A DNA stretch of 64,000 bases, from assembly GCF_019710575.1 (NCBI RefSeq), contig NZ_JAHWFK010000035.1, positions 31,377-95,376 of the forward strand, read 5' to 3'. The notes under the pieces were generated by a model. The model ran no database searches. It was not told the origin of the DNA and worked only from the letters and a program-made list of their open reading frames with translations. How positions within the stretch are numbered: the first letter of the stretch is position 1; each line of letters opens with the position of its first letter. This DNA comes from Paractinoplanes polyasparticus (GTDB lineage: Bacteria > Actinomycetota > Actinomycetes > Mycobacteriales > Micromonosporaceae). Position numbers and translations under genes: made by a program. Below are positions 50,469 through 57,549 of the stretch, piece after piece.

Positions 50469-51668
50469 TCAGTTGAGGCGGCTCTCCGCCGCCGTCACGA
50501 AGTTGTCGAGCATGCGGTCCAGGCCGTTCAACGACTCCTCGGGCAGCACCTCGGCCGCGGCCCGCCGGAACGCCTCACCGCCCAGCGCCGCGCGCAGCCG
50601 GCTCAGGTCGGCCAGCTCCAGCGGCCCCTCCGGCGTGCCCAGCGCGAGCTCGGTGGCCAGCGCCCGGCAGTGCAGCGCGACGGCCGCGGGCAACCGCCCG
50701 GTCAGCGTGCACACCAGGCCCAGCCGGTGCAGGCCCGTGGCCATGCCGGCCCGGTTGCCGTGCTCGGCGTCGAGGGCCAGCGCCTGGCGCAGGTGACGCT
50801 CGACCGCGGCCGGGTCGTCCTCGTCGTCCAGCAGGCCCAGCCTCTCCCAGCCCGCGAGCCCGGCCCGCTCGCCCAGCCGCTCGTCCACGGCCTCGTCGCG
50901 GACCTCCAGAAGCTCGCGCACCAGCACCTCGTCGACAATCGTGGTGACGGCCTCGGCCAGCGTGCGGCCCGCGGCGGCCTCGTCCTGGCCGGAGTCGAGG
51001 CTCGCCGCCCAGCGGGCCGGGTCGCCGATGCCGTTGGCGGCGAGGACGCCCTCCAGCCGCTCGGCCAGCTCGGTGAAGGCGACGCCGTCCCGGCCGAGCA
51101 GCGTGTCGAGGTCGTGCAGCGTGCCGGGATGGCCGCCGCAGAACGCCCAGGCCCGGGCCTGTTCGGCGGGCCCGAGCACGGCCAGGGCGGGCAGCGACTT
51201 CATGAGCAGCCGGGCGTCGGCCGCCGTGAGCGGGCCCAAGTGCAGCTCGGCCAGGGTGCGGTGGGCGCCGCCGGGTAGCGCGAACGGGTAGCGGCTGGTG
51301 ATCAGCAGCCGTCGCGGCCCGGGCTCACGGACCCAGGCCGTCAGGAATCCGGCCAGGCCGGGGTCGACCGGTTCGGACCGGCCGCCGGCGCCCGCCCGGG
51401 GCACGGTGGCGAAGTTGTCGATGACCAGCATGATCGGTTCCGTGACCGGCCTGCGCTCACCCAGAGCGATCACGACGTCGGCCACGGTCGCCGAACCGGG
51501 CACCCGGACCGTACGGCCGCCCGGCCTTTCCCGCTCGAGCAGGGGCAACAGCTCGGCCAGCAGGCGGCTCTTGCCGATGCCGGCCATGCCGTGAATCACG
51601 AGGCCGGGACGGCAGGCGTCGCCGAGCAGCCCCCGCAGCTCGGCGTGGCGTCCCACGAACTCGCCCAT
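50469..51668 (-). CDS. STAND-like P-loop ATPase
   Basis: 399 aa. N-terminal AAA/NB-ARC-type ATPase: FVGRHAELRGLL, Walker A GMAGIGKSRLLAEL (~residues 27-35), Walker B IMLVIDNFA, sensor RRLLITSRYPFALP. Beyond ~residue 250 come helical repeats resembling TPR (AVERHLRQALALDAEHGNRAGMATGLHRLGLV). Unlike AfsR/LuxR-type STAND regulators it has no DNA-binding domain. ATG 51668 has GGGAG 6 nt upstream. It converges with the hybrid kinase, their stops only 6 bp apart. The role is unknown; an ATP-driven signalling switch is inferred. Confidence 0.82.
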   Translation of the reverse strand: MGEFVGRHAELRGLLGDACRPGLVIHGMAGIGKSRLLAELLPLLERERPGGRTVRVPGSATVADVVIALGERRPVTEPIMLVIDNFATVPRAGAGGRSEPVDPGLAGFLTAWVREPGPRRLLITSRYPFALPGGAHRTLAELHLGPLTAADARLLMKSLPALAVLGPAEQARAWAFCGGHPGTLHDLDTLLGRDGVAFTELAERLEGVLAANGIGDPARWAASLDSGQDEAAAGRTLAEAVTTIVDEVLVRELLEVRDEAVDERLGERAGLAGWERLGLLDDEDDPAAVERHLRQALALDAEHGNRAGMATGLHRLGLVCTLTGRLPAAVALHCRALATELALGTPEGPLELADLSRLRAALGGEAFRRAAAEVLPEESLNGLDRMLDNFVTAAESRLN

Positions 51669-51761
51669 CGACGACTCCCGTCGGAGCGCGGCCCGGGCGA
51701 ACCGCGCATCACCGACGGTAAAACTCTGACGGACGTCAGTCCATAACCCGGCGTGCCGGGA

Positions 51762-52574
51762 TCACTTCTTCTCGGCGCGCTCTTCCTTCGCCTCGACCTT
51801 GTCCTCGGCGCTGTGGCGCTGCGCGGGCACGGCGTCCTCGGCCTCGTCGGCGCCGTGCCGCGGGCCGGTGGTCTCGCCGTCGACCTCGCCGATCACCTGG
51901 GGCTGGTCGACCCACAGGGCGCGCAGCTGGCCCTGCATGAAGGAGGTCAGGCGGGAACGGTACTCGCGGTCGAACTGCTCGAGCGACTCGATCTGCTGCT
52001 GGAGCGACTCACGCTTGGTGCCGAGGCTGCCCACCACGTCGTCGTAGCGCTGGCGGGCCTGCAGGTTGAGGTGGTCGGCGTTGGCCTGGGCGTCCTCGCC
52101 GATCGTGGCCGCCGTGGCGCGGGCGTCGCTGACGATCTTCTCGGCGTTGCGGCGCGCCTCCTCGGTGCGGGCGTGCGAGTCGCGGGCGATCTGCTCGGCC
52201 GCGGCACGGGCGTCGGCGAGGATCTTCTCGGCCTCGCGGCGGACGTTGTGGGCATGCACCTGAGCGTCGCGGGCGACCTGCTCGGCGGCGGCCAGGGCGT
52301 CCGTACGGATCTTGTCGGCCTGGTGGTGGGCGCGGGCGACGTGCTCCTCGGCCGTGCGCTGGGCGAGGGTCAGCACCTGCAGGGCCTGGTTGCCGGGCTG
52401 GACCGGCGCCGGGCCGGACTGCGCGGCGGCGGGCTGCTGACCGGCCTGGGCCGGCCCCGCCTGCGGCTGGCCCTGCTGCTGCGGGGCGACGAGGGCATGT
52501 TCCGAGGTCTGGCTGTCCGGTGACGTCCCATTGAGCAGCACTTTGACACGATCCTTCATGCGGTTGTCGGACAC
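51762..52574 (-). CDS. coiled-coil DivIVA/FilP-like cytoskeletal protein
   Basis: 270 aa. A Gln/Pro/Ala-rich N-terminal part (~25-60) is followed by a long uninterrupted coiled coil (~65-220). Its repeated pattern A(A/E)EQVARDAxxxAxxxRREAEKILADARA is like the Scy/FilP/DivIVA group that organises polar growth in filamentous actinobacteria. The C-terminus is acidic and ends EERAEKK. GTG 52574 has GGAGG 7 nt upstream. There is no membrane segment. Divergent from the PP2C phosphatase gene. Confidence 0.75.
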   Translation of the reverse strand: MSDNRMKDRVKVLLNGTSPDSQTSEHALVAPQQQGQPQAGPAQAGQQPAAAQSGPAPVQPGNQALQVLTLAQRTAEEHVARAHHQADKIRTDALAAAEQVARDAQVHAHNVRREAEKILADARAAAEQIARDSHARTEEARRNAEKIVSDARATAATIGEDAQANADHLNLQARQRYDDVVGSLGTKRESLQQQIESLEQFDREYRSRLTSFMQGQLRALWVDQPQVIGEVDGETTGPRHGADEAEDAVPAQRHSAEDKVEAKEERAEKK

Positions 52575-52712
52575 TGATAGACCTCCGTTGTTGCGAGCCC
52601 GGGTCGCGCCCACTCGCACGGGGCTGGCGTGATCCGCGGGATGCTACCAAGGTGAACAGGCAGTAGGCGAGAGCCGACCGGGCGATATCGCGGCCGGGTT
52701 CCGCGTCCCGAC

Positions 52713-52718
52713 TAGGCT
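52713..52718 (+). promoter_or_regulatory. -10 box for leaderless PAS-PP2C gene
   Basis: TAGGCT ends 6 nt before ATG 52725 and no Shine-Dalgarno sequence is present. Confidence 0.55.
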
Positions 52719-52724
52719 GAGCGC

Positions 52725-54221
52725 ATGGCCGACGACGAGGTGGCCCACGTCGTACGCGAAATGCTGTCCGTCATTCCCGCCGGTTGCTCCTGGCTCCTGC
52801 CGGTGACCGGCGAGGACGGCCGCGTGCGGGACTTTCGCGTGGCCGCGACCAGCGGGCCGGGTCACGACATCCACCGCCGGGGCACGAGCCGCATCGACCA
52901 CCTTCTCAGCGAGCTCTACCCGAGCCTCGTCGGCGGCCCGCTGTGGCAGCTCTACCTGGGGGTCGAGAGCACCGGCGAACCGGCCGAACTGCGCGAATTC
53001 CGGTACGACGAGAAAAAGGCCGGCGTCGTCGCACATTCACTCTTCGACGTGACCGTCCATCGTGTGCTGGGCGGCCTGCTGGTGTGGTGGCAGCGGCTCG
53101 ACGAGGACCGCCGGCGCCTGCGACGGACCGAGCAGTTGGGCAGCCTCGGCTGGACCGAGTACGACCTGATCACCGGCGCCGTCGGCTGGTCCCCCGGCAT
53201 GTACGAGATCTTCGAGCGCGACCCCGAGCTGGGCCCCCTCGGCCGCGGCGAACAGGCAGCGGCGATGCTCGACGAGGACCGCAGCCTGGCCGAGGCGGTC
53301 TGGCAGACGCTCGACAGCGGCGCCCCCTCCGACATCACGGCCCGCTTCCGGATCGGCGGCACGGTCAAACACCTGCGCGTCCTCTCGGACACCGTCGGCG
53401 ACGCCGACGGCAACCCGGTGAAGATCAACGCGGTCGTGCAGGACGTGACCGTCCGCGAAGACTCCCGTACGGCCATCGACCGCCTGCGGGACCAGCTGCA
53501 CACCCGCGAGATGACCGCCCTGGCCGAGCACCGCCTGGCCGCCCAGCTGCAACACCTGATCCAGCCTGTCCCGCGCGAGCCGCTGCCCCTGCCCGGCGTG
53601 CGGGTGCGGGTCAACTACCGCCCGGCCGAGAACACGGTCCGGGTCGGCGGCGACTGGTACCACGCCGACCGCCTGACCGACGGCCGGGTGCTGCTGGCCG
53701 TCGGCGACGTGGCCGGCCACGGCCTGGGCGCGGCGAACGGCATGGCACACCTGCGGTTCGCGCTGATCGCCTGGCTGTCGATCGGACTGCACGACCCGGC
53801 CGAGCTGCTGAGAAACCTCAACCGCCTGTGCGGCCGGCTGCGCCTGACCGCCACGGCCGTGATCAGCGTCTACGACCCGGGATCGCGCGAACTGGCCTGG
53901 GCCCGCGCCGGCCACGCGGCTCCCCTGCTGGCCCGGGACGGCAAGGCGGCAGCGATGGCCCTCCCGGAGGGCCGCCTGCTGGGCGCGGACGACGGCAGCC
54001 CGTACGAGGTCTGCCGCTCCCGCCTGACCGCACGAGACCTGCTGCTCCTGTACACCGACGGCCTGGTCGAACGCCGCCACGGCCCACCACTGCTGCCCCG
54101 GATCCTCGACCTGCTGGCCGCCGCGTCATCCGACCGAGCCGCCATGCCGGAGCTGGCGGCCGGCCTCGACCGCCCCAGCCCCGACGACGACACCTGCACC
54201 CTGCTGGCCGAGGTCACCTGA
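52725..54221 (+). CDS. PAS domain / SpoIIE-type PP2C phosphatase
   Basis: 498 aa. An N-terminal sensory region (~1-130), a PAS-like domain (~135-250, GWTEYDLITGAVGWSPGMYEIFE), a short coiled linker and a SpoIIE/RsbU-type PP2C domain (~285-498) with VGGDWYHADRLTDGRVLLAVGDVAGHGLGAA, ARAGHAAPLL, LLLYTDGLVERR and DDDTCTLLAEV. Such phosphatases dephosphorylate STAS anti-anti-sigma factors; one is encoded at 56290 together with an RsbW-like kinase. This makes a partner-switching module plausible. The start is supported by TAGGCT. Confidence 0.9.
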   Translation: MADDEVAHVVREMLSVIPAGCSWLLPVTGEDGRVRDFRVAATSGPGHDIHRRGTSRIDHLLSELYPSLVGGPLWQLYLGVESTGEPAELREFRYDEKKAGVVAHSLFDVTVHRVLGGLLVWWQRLDEDRRRLRRTEQLGSLGWTEYDLITGAVGWSPGMYEIFERDPELGPLGRGEQAAAMLDEDRSLAEAVWQTLDSGAPSDITARFRIGGTVKHLRVLSDTVGDADGNPVKINAVVQDVTVREDSRTAIDRLRDQLHTREMTALAEHRLAAQLQHLIQPVPREPLPLPGVRVRVNYRPAENTVRVGGDWYHADRLTDGRVLLAVGDVAGHGLGAANGMAHLRFALIAWLSIGLHDPAELLRNLNRLCGRLRLTATAVISVYDPGSRELAWARAGHAAPLLARDGKAAAMALPEGRLLGADDGSPYEVCRSRLTARDLLLLYTDGLVERRHGPPLLPRILDLLAAASSDRAAMPELAAGLDRPSPDDDTCTLLAEVT

Positions 54222-54247
54222 GCCGGCCGCTGCTCACCGCGGGGTGA

Positions 54248-54390
54248 GCGCCACGATCCGGCTCAGCGCCGGGTGGGCGCGACGGTCCAGCTCAGCGCGG
54301 GGTGAGGCCACGATCCGGCTCAGCGCCGGGTGGGCGCCACGATCCGGCTCAGCGCGGGGTGAGGCCACGATCCGGCTCAGCGTGGGGTGG
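54248..54390. repeat. 29-bp tandem repeat, five copies, at a gene 3' end
   Basis: Copies at 54248, 54277, 54306, 54334 and 54363 share (G)CGCCACGATCCGGCTCAGCG followed by a variable GGGTGG/GGGTGA. On the minus strand each carries the last codons and stop of the neighbouring gene (CGC TGA after ACCCC), so the 3' tip of that gene has been copied repeatedly downstream. Confidence 0.9.
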
Positions 54391-54787
54391 GCGCCACGGT
54401 CTGCGCCGATGGGGACGAGGCAGGGGTCGACCCGACCGTGGCCGGCGAACGCGACGGCGCGGGCGGCGAGACGGACGGTGACGCGGACGGCGAGGCGGAC
54501 GGCGAGGCGGACGGCGAAATGGCCGGGGACGAGGCCGGCGAGACGGGTGACGCGGGCGAGACCGGCGGCGCCGGCGCGGGGCCCACGGGACGGAGCAGGG
54601 CGAACGCCATGATCGACACTGCCGCCGCGGCGAGGCCGGCGGTCAGCGGCAGCCACCACCGGGTCACCCTGCTCCGTCGGGCCGACCCGGACGGCGCCGG
54701 CGCCGGGCGCAGGTCGCGGACGGTCACGGCGGCGGCCCGGGCGGACAGCGCCCCCCGCAGGCGCCGTTCCACATCGGTTTCGGTCAT
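54377..54787 (-). CDS. single-pass membrane protein, likely sigma-factor partner
   Basis: 136 aa. A short cytoplasmic N-terminus (TDVERRLRGALSARAAAVTVRDL), one helix (WWLPLTAGLAAAAVSIMAFALL), then an extracellular Pro/Ser/Ala tail with SASP repeats. ATG 54787 overlaps the stop of the SigE-type sigma gene (ATGA), with GGAGGAG upstream, the usual place for an anti-sigma factor. No zinc HxxxCxxC motif is present, so the anti-sigma role is inferred from position. The gene ends within the 29-bp repeat array. Confidence 0.75.
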   Translation of the reverse strand: MTETDVERRLRGALSARAAAVTVRDLRPAPAPSGSARRSRVTRWWLPLTAGLAAAAVSIMAFALLRPVGPAPAPPVSPASPVSPASSPAISPSASPSASPSASPSVSPPAPSRSPATVGSTPASSPSAQTVAPTPR

Positions 54788-55353
54788 TTCTCCTCCAGCT
54801 GGGCGCGGAGCAGCGTCAGGGCGCGGTGCGCGGTCGACTTGACGGTCCCGGCGGTGATCCGCAGAGCGCCGGCGATCTCCTGCTCGGACAGGCCGGACCA
54901 GTAGCGCAGCACGACGACCTGCCGCTGACGGGTGGTGAGCCGCCCCAGAGCCCGGATGACGTCCCGGTCGCCCGCTCCGAGCAGGGCTTCGTCCTCGGCG
55001 GCGGGCGCCGGCTCCGGGCGCGGAGGCAGATAGGCCCGGGCGATCCGGCGACGGCGCAGCGCCGACCGGGCCGCGTTCATGACGGCGGACACCAGGTAGG
55101 CGTTCGGGTCGGCCACGGCGCCGAGTCCGGTGCCGTGCCGGCGGTACAGCCGGGTGAAGACGTCCTGGACGATGTCCTCCGCGGTGGGCAGGTCGTCGAC
55201 CATGAGCACGGCCAGCCGGACCAGCGGCAGGCGGCGCTCCCGGTAGAGCTCGTCGATCGCGGGCGCCGCGGGCGCCTCCGTCACGACCGGGCCGGCGGCG
55301 GTCCCTCGCCACCTGCGCAGCAGTGACAGGGGCATCGGCAGCACGAAGATCAC
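54784..55353 (-). CDS. SigE-family ECF-type RNA polymerase sigma factor
   Basis: 189 aa. Region 2 (YRERRLPLVRLAVLMVDDLPTAEDIVQDVFTRLYRR, ~35-75) and region 4 (LTTRQRQVVVLRYWSGLSEQEIAGALRITAGTVKSTAHRALTLLR, ~135-185) are complete, joined by NAYLVSAVMNAARSALRRRR. This is the short SigE-type group abundant in Micromonosporaceae and Streptomyces. The GTG 55353 start is likely; an internal ATG six codons on is the alternative. Co-translated with the membrane protein downstream. Confidence 0.9.
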   Translation of the reverse strand: MIFVLPMPLSLLRRWRGTAAGPVVTEAPAAPAIDELYRERRLPLVRLAVLMVDDLPTAEDIVQDVFTRLYRRHGTGLGAVADPNAYLVSAVMNAARSALRRRRIARAYLPPRPEPAPAAEDEALLGAGDRDVIRALGRLTTRQRQVVVLRYWSGLSEQEIAGALRITAGTVKSTAHRALTLLRAQLEEK

Positions 55354-55431
55354 TGATGGCCTCGCGGTGTGGGTGGTGGTGCGGACGGACCGGGGGCGCG
55401 CCGGCCGTACGGGCGGCCGGCGCGCGGAACC

Positions 55432-55800
55432 TCAGGAAGCGGCTCGGGTCGACGACCTCGGCGTGGGCGCGATGGTGGGCGTCCGGGGCGAGGCGGCGGG
55501 CGAGGGTTCGGCGGTCACCGGCGCCTTGGAGGAGGAAGGCGTCGGCTCGGCCTTCACCGGCGCCTTGGACGCGGAAGGGGCGGGCTCTGCGGTCGTAACC
55601 GGCGACGTGCTCGCGGCAGGCGACGTGCTCGCGGCAGGCGACGTGCTCGCGGCAGGCGACGTGCTCGCGGCAGGCGACGTGCTCGCGGCGGGCGCGGGAG
55701 TCGTGTCGTCGGCGAAGGCGGCCGCGGCGGTCACCCCGCCGATGACGACGACGACCACGGCTCCGGCGGCGACCGCGAGGGTCCGGGTGGATCTGCGCAT
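55432..55800 (-). CDS. secreted Pro/Ala/Ser/Thr-rich repeat protein
   Basis: 122 aa. An N-terminal hydrophobic segment (LAVAAGAVVVVVIGGVTAAAAFADD) acts as signal peptide or anchor. The rest is low complexity: PAASTS hexapeptides encoded by an 18-bp tandem repeat, then SSKAPV(K/T)AEP(T/S)P repeats. ATG 55800 has GGAG 6 nt upstream. Upstream of the sigma factor gene on the same strand, 78 bp away. Possibly a cell-wall-spanning linker or glycosylated surface protein; no enzymatic domain. Confidence 0.65.
   Translation of the reverse strand: MRRSTRTLAVAAGAVVVVVIGGVTAAAAFADDTTPAPAASTSPAASTSPAASTSPAASTSPAASTSPVTTAEPAPSASKAPVKAEPTPSSSKAPVTAEPSPAASPRTPTIAPTPRSSTRAAS
55601..55690. repeat. 18-bp tandem repeat, five copies (coding)
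   Basis: Five consecutive copies of GGCGACGTGCTCGCGGCA (the last with a final G) encode the PAASTS hexapeptides of the gene at 55432-55800. Copy number is likely to vary between strains. Confidence 0.95.
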
Positions 55801-55897
55801 CTAGGGCTCCAGCTGTCAGTCGGTGCACTGTCGCCTGGGAGGACGCGCGAACCCGGAAAAGGTTGGCGGCTTCGCGGTGATCCACGACACACCGACC

Positions 55898-56293
55898 TCA
55901 GTTGGGCGACTCCAGGTCGAGGAACAGGCGCACCCGGGTGCCGTCGGGGGCCGTGTCGACGCCGACCTCGTCGCAGATGCGCTCGACGATGGCCAGGCCT
56001 CGGCCCCGGAGGGCGTCGGCGGCGGGCATGGCGCGGCCCAGCACCCGGACGGAGCCGCCGTCGATCACGTCGCAGACGATGCGGCCGTCGGCGAGGTGCA
56101 GGCGGACCAGGCCGCCGCCGGCGGTGTGCTGCAGGGTGTTGGTGGCCAGTTCACTGACGGCCAGAGTGAGCAGCTCGGCTCGATGTTCGGGCAGGCCGAG
56201 GCGGGTGGCGCCGGTGCGGACGAACTCGCGGACCCGGGCCAGGTCGCCGGGTTCGGTGTACGGGAATTCCGAGCCGGGAGTGTCGCCGTTCAT
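55898..56293 (-). CDS. RsbW/SpoIIAB-like ATP-binding protein (anti-sigma kinase type)
   Basis: 131 aa HATPase_c_2 domain: LTLAVSELATNTLQHTAGGG carries the N box, and VIDGGS, GRGLAIVERICDEVGV supply the nucleotide-binding boxes. Proteins of this type phosphorylate STAS partners or bind sigma factors. ATG 56293 overlaps the stop of the STAS gene by 4 bp, so they are made in equal amounts. A SpoIIE-type phosphatase is encoded at 52725. Confidence 0.88.
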   Translation of the reverse strand: MNGDTPGSEFPYTEPGDLARVREFVRTGATRLGLPEHRAELLTLAVSELATNTLQHTAGGGLVRLHLADGRIVCDVIDGGSVRVLGRAMPAADALRGRGLAIVERICDEVGVDTAPDGTRVRLFLDLESPN

Positions 56294-56622
56294 CCGCCCG
56301 CCGTTTTTCCGTCGCTGACCGAACCCAGCAGGGTGCCGACGCCGGTGATGTCGAGGACAGCGGCGACGGCGCCACTCGGGTTGAGCAGCGCGACCCGGCC
56401 GCCCCGGGACTGGGCCTCGAGGTGGGCGGTGACCAGACCGTGAACGCCGCTGGAATCGAGGAAGTCGAGCGCGCCGAGGTCGACGATCACCAGCGGGGCC
56501 GTGCGGACGGCGGTCTCGAGCACCGCGTGCAGCTCGTCGCGGACCGCCAGATCGCACTCGCCGGCCAGGATCACCCGCACATGGCCGGCTTCCTGTTGCG
56601 TTGTCGCCTCGAAGTTCGGCAT
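56290..56622 (-). CDS. STAS-domain anti-anti-sigma factor
   Basis: 110 aa, a single STAS domain. The phosphorylation site DSSG (residues 56-59 in LDFLDSSGVHGLV) is intact, as in SpoIIAA/RsbV. Phosphorylated by an RsbW-like kinase, it is inactive; dephosphorylated, it titrates the kinase. ATG 56622 has GGGGAGGG directly upstream. First gene of the two-gene unit with the kinase. Confidence 0.9.
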   Translation of the reverse strand: MPNFEATTQQEAGHVRVILAGECDLAVRDELHAVLETAVRTAPLVIVDLGALDFLDSSGVHGLVTAHLEAQSRGGRVALLNPSGAVAAVLDITGVGTLLGSVSDGKTAGG

Positions 56623-56787
56623 TCCCTCCCCTTGCGTGCCGGGTCACATCATGACATCAACGGTGCCGGTTCCCAACGATGTCCGGCTGGCGGGCGAATC
56701 CCCAGCCGTTCTCTTGCGCGGGGAAAAGGCCCTCTGCGTAGGATCAAACCGTCAAATACGGCAATAAACCGCACACGGGGATGAACC

Positions 56788-57507
56788 ATGCGAATGAAGC
56801 CTCTGTGGCTTGTCTCTGTCGCGGCGGCCGGCCTGCTCGCCTCCACGGGCGGCGCGGCCACCGCCTCCCCCGATCATGAGCTGGCGTACTGGACCATGAA
56901 CGAATCGCCCGGCGCCCGCACGATGCGCGACGTCAGCGGGCACGGCTTCGACGGGCAGATCGGCCGCGAGGTCGCGGTCGGCATCCGGTCGGACGGCCGG
57001 ACCGCGTACGGCTTCGAACGCCTCGAACCCGACACCCCGCCCACCCGGCCCGGTCACCTGGTGATCGTCCCCGACGACTCGCGACTCGACCCCGGCAGCC
57101 GCGACTACGGCATCGAGATGCGGCTGCGCACCCGCGACCACTTCGGCAACGTCGTGCAGAAGGGGCAGGCCACGGTCCGCGGCGGCAGTTTCAAGCTGCA
57201 GATCCCCAACGGCCGGGTGCAGTGCTGGTTCCGGGGTTCGAACACCTCGCTGCTCGTGACGGCGCCCCGGCAGATCAACGACGGACACTGGCACACCGTA
57301 CGGTGTGAACGAACCGGCGACGGCGTGAGCCTGGCCATCGACGGGCGCACGGTGGCCGAGCGCTCCGGCTGGACCGGCCCGATCGCCAACTCGTGGCCCA
57401 TCGCGATCGGCGGGAAGTCGGAGTGTGACCAGGTGGACGTGGGCTGTGACTACTTCGCCGGGGACATCGACTACATCGCGATCGACGTGGAAGATCCCGG
57501 CTGGTAA
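56788..57507 (+). CDS. secreted LamG-domain protein
   Basis: 239 aa. Signal peptide to ~25 (LWLVSVAAAGLLASTGGAATA-SP), then one concanavalin A-like/LamG jellyroll: ELAYWTMNESPGARTMRDVSGHGFDGQIG, FKLQIPNGRVQCWFRG, GHWHTVRCERTGDGVSLAIDGRTVAE, and the closing DIDYIAIDV. Two cysteines in the core and two at the end (SECDQVDVGCDYF) may form disulfides. No catalytic domain, so a carbohydrate-binding or wall protein is likely. ATG 56788 follows GGGGA by 6 nt; the ATG at 56794 is also possible. Confidence 0.82.
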   Translation: MRMKPLWLVSVAAAGLLASTGGAATASPDHELAYWTMNESPGARTMRDVSGHGFDGQIGREVAVGIRSDGRTAYGFERLEPDTPPTRPGHLVIVPDDSRLDPGSRDYGIEMRLRTRDHFGNVVQKGQATVRGGSFKLQIPNGRVQCWFRGSNTSLLVTAPRQINDGHWHTVRCERTGDGVSLAIDGRTVAERSGWTGPIANSWPIAIGGKSECDQVDVGCDYFAGDIDYIAIDVEDPGW

Positions 57508-57513
57508 CAGGTG

Positions 57514-57543
57514 TTGACACCCGTCCCGATCCTCCGCGATTGT
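57514..57543 (+). promoter_or_regulatory. sigma-70-type promoter of the Ser/Thr kinase gene
   Basis: TTGACA (57514-57519), an 18-nt spacer and GATTGT (57538-57543), with the GTG start 6 nt further at 57550. This gives an independent leaderless transcript and decides the start codon. Confidence 0.6.
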
Positions 57544-57549
57544 TCCCTG

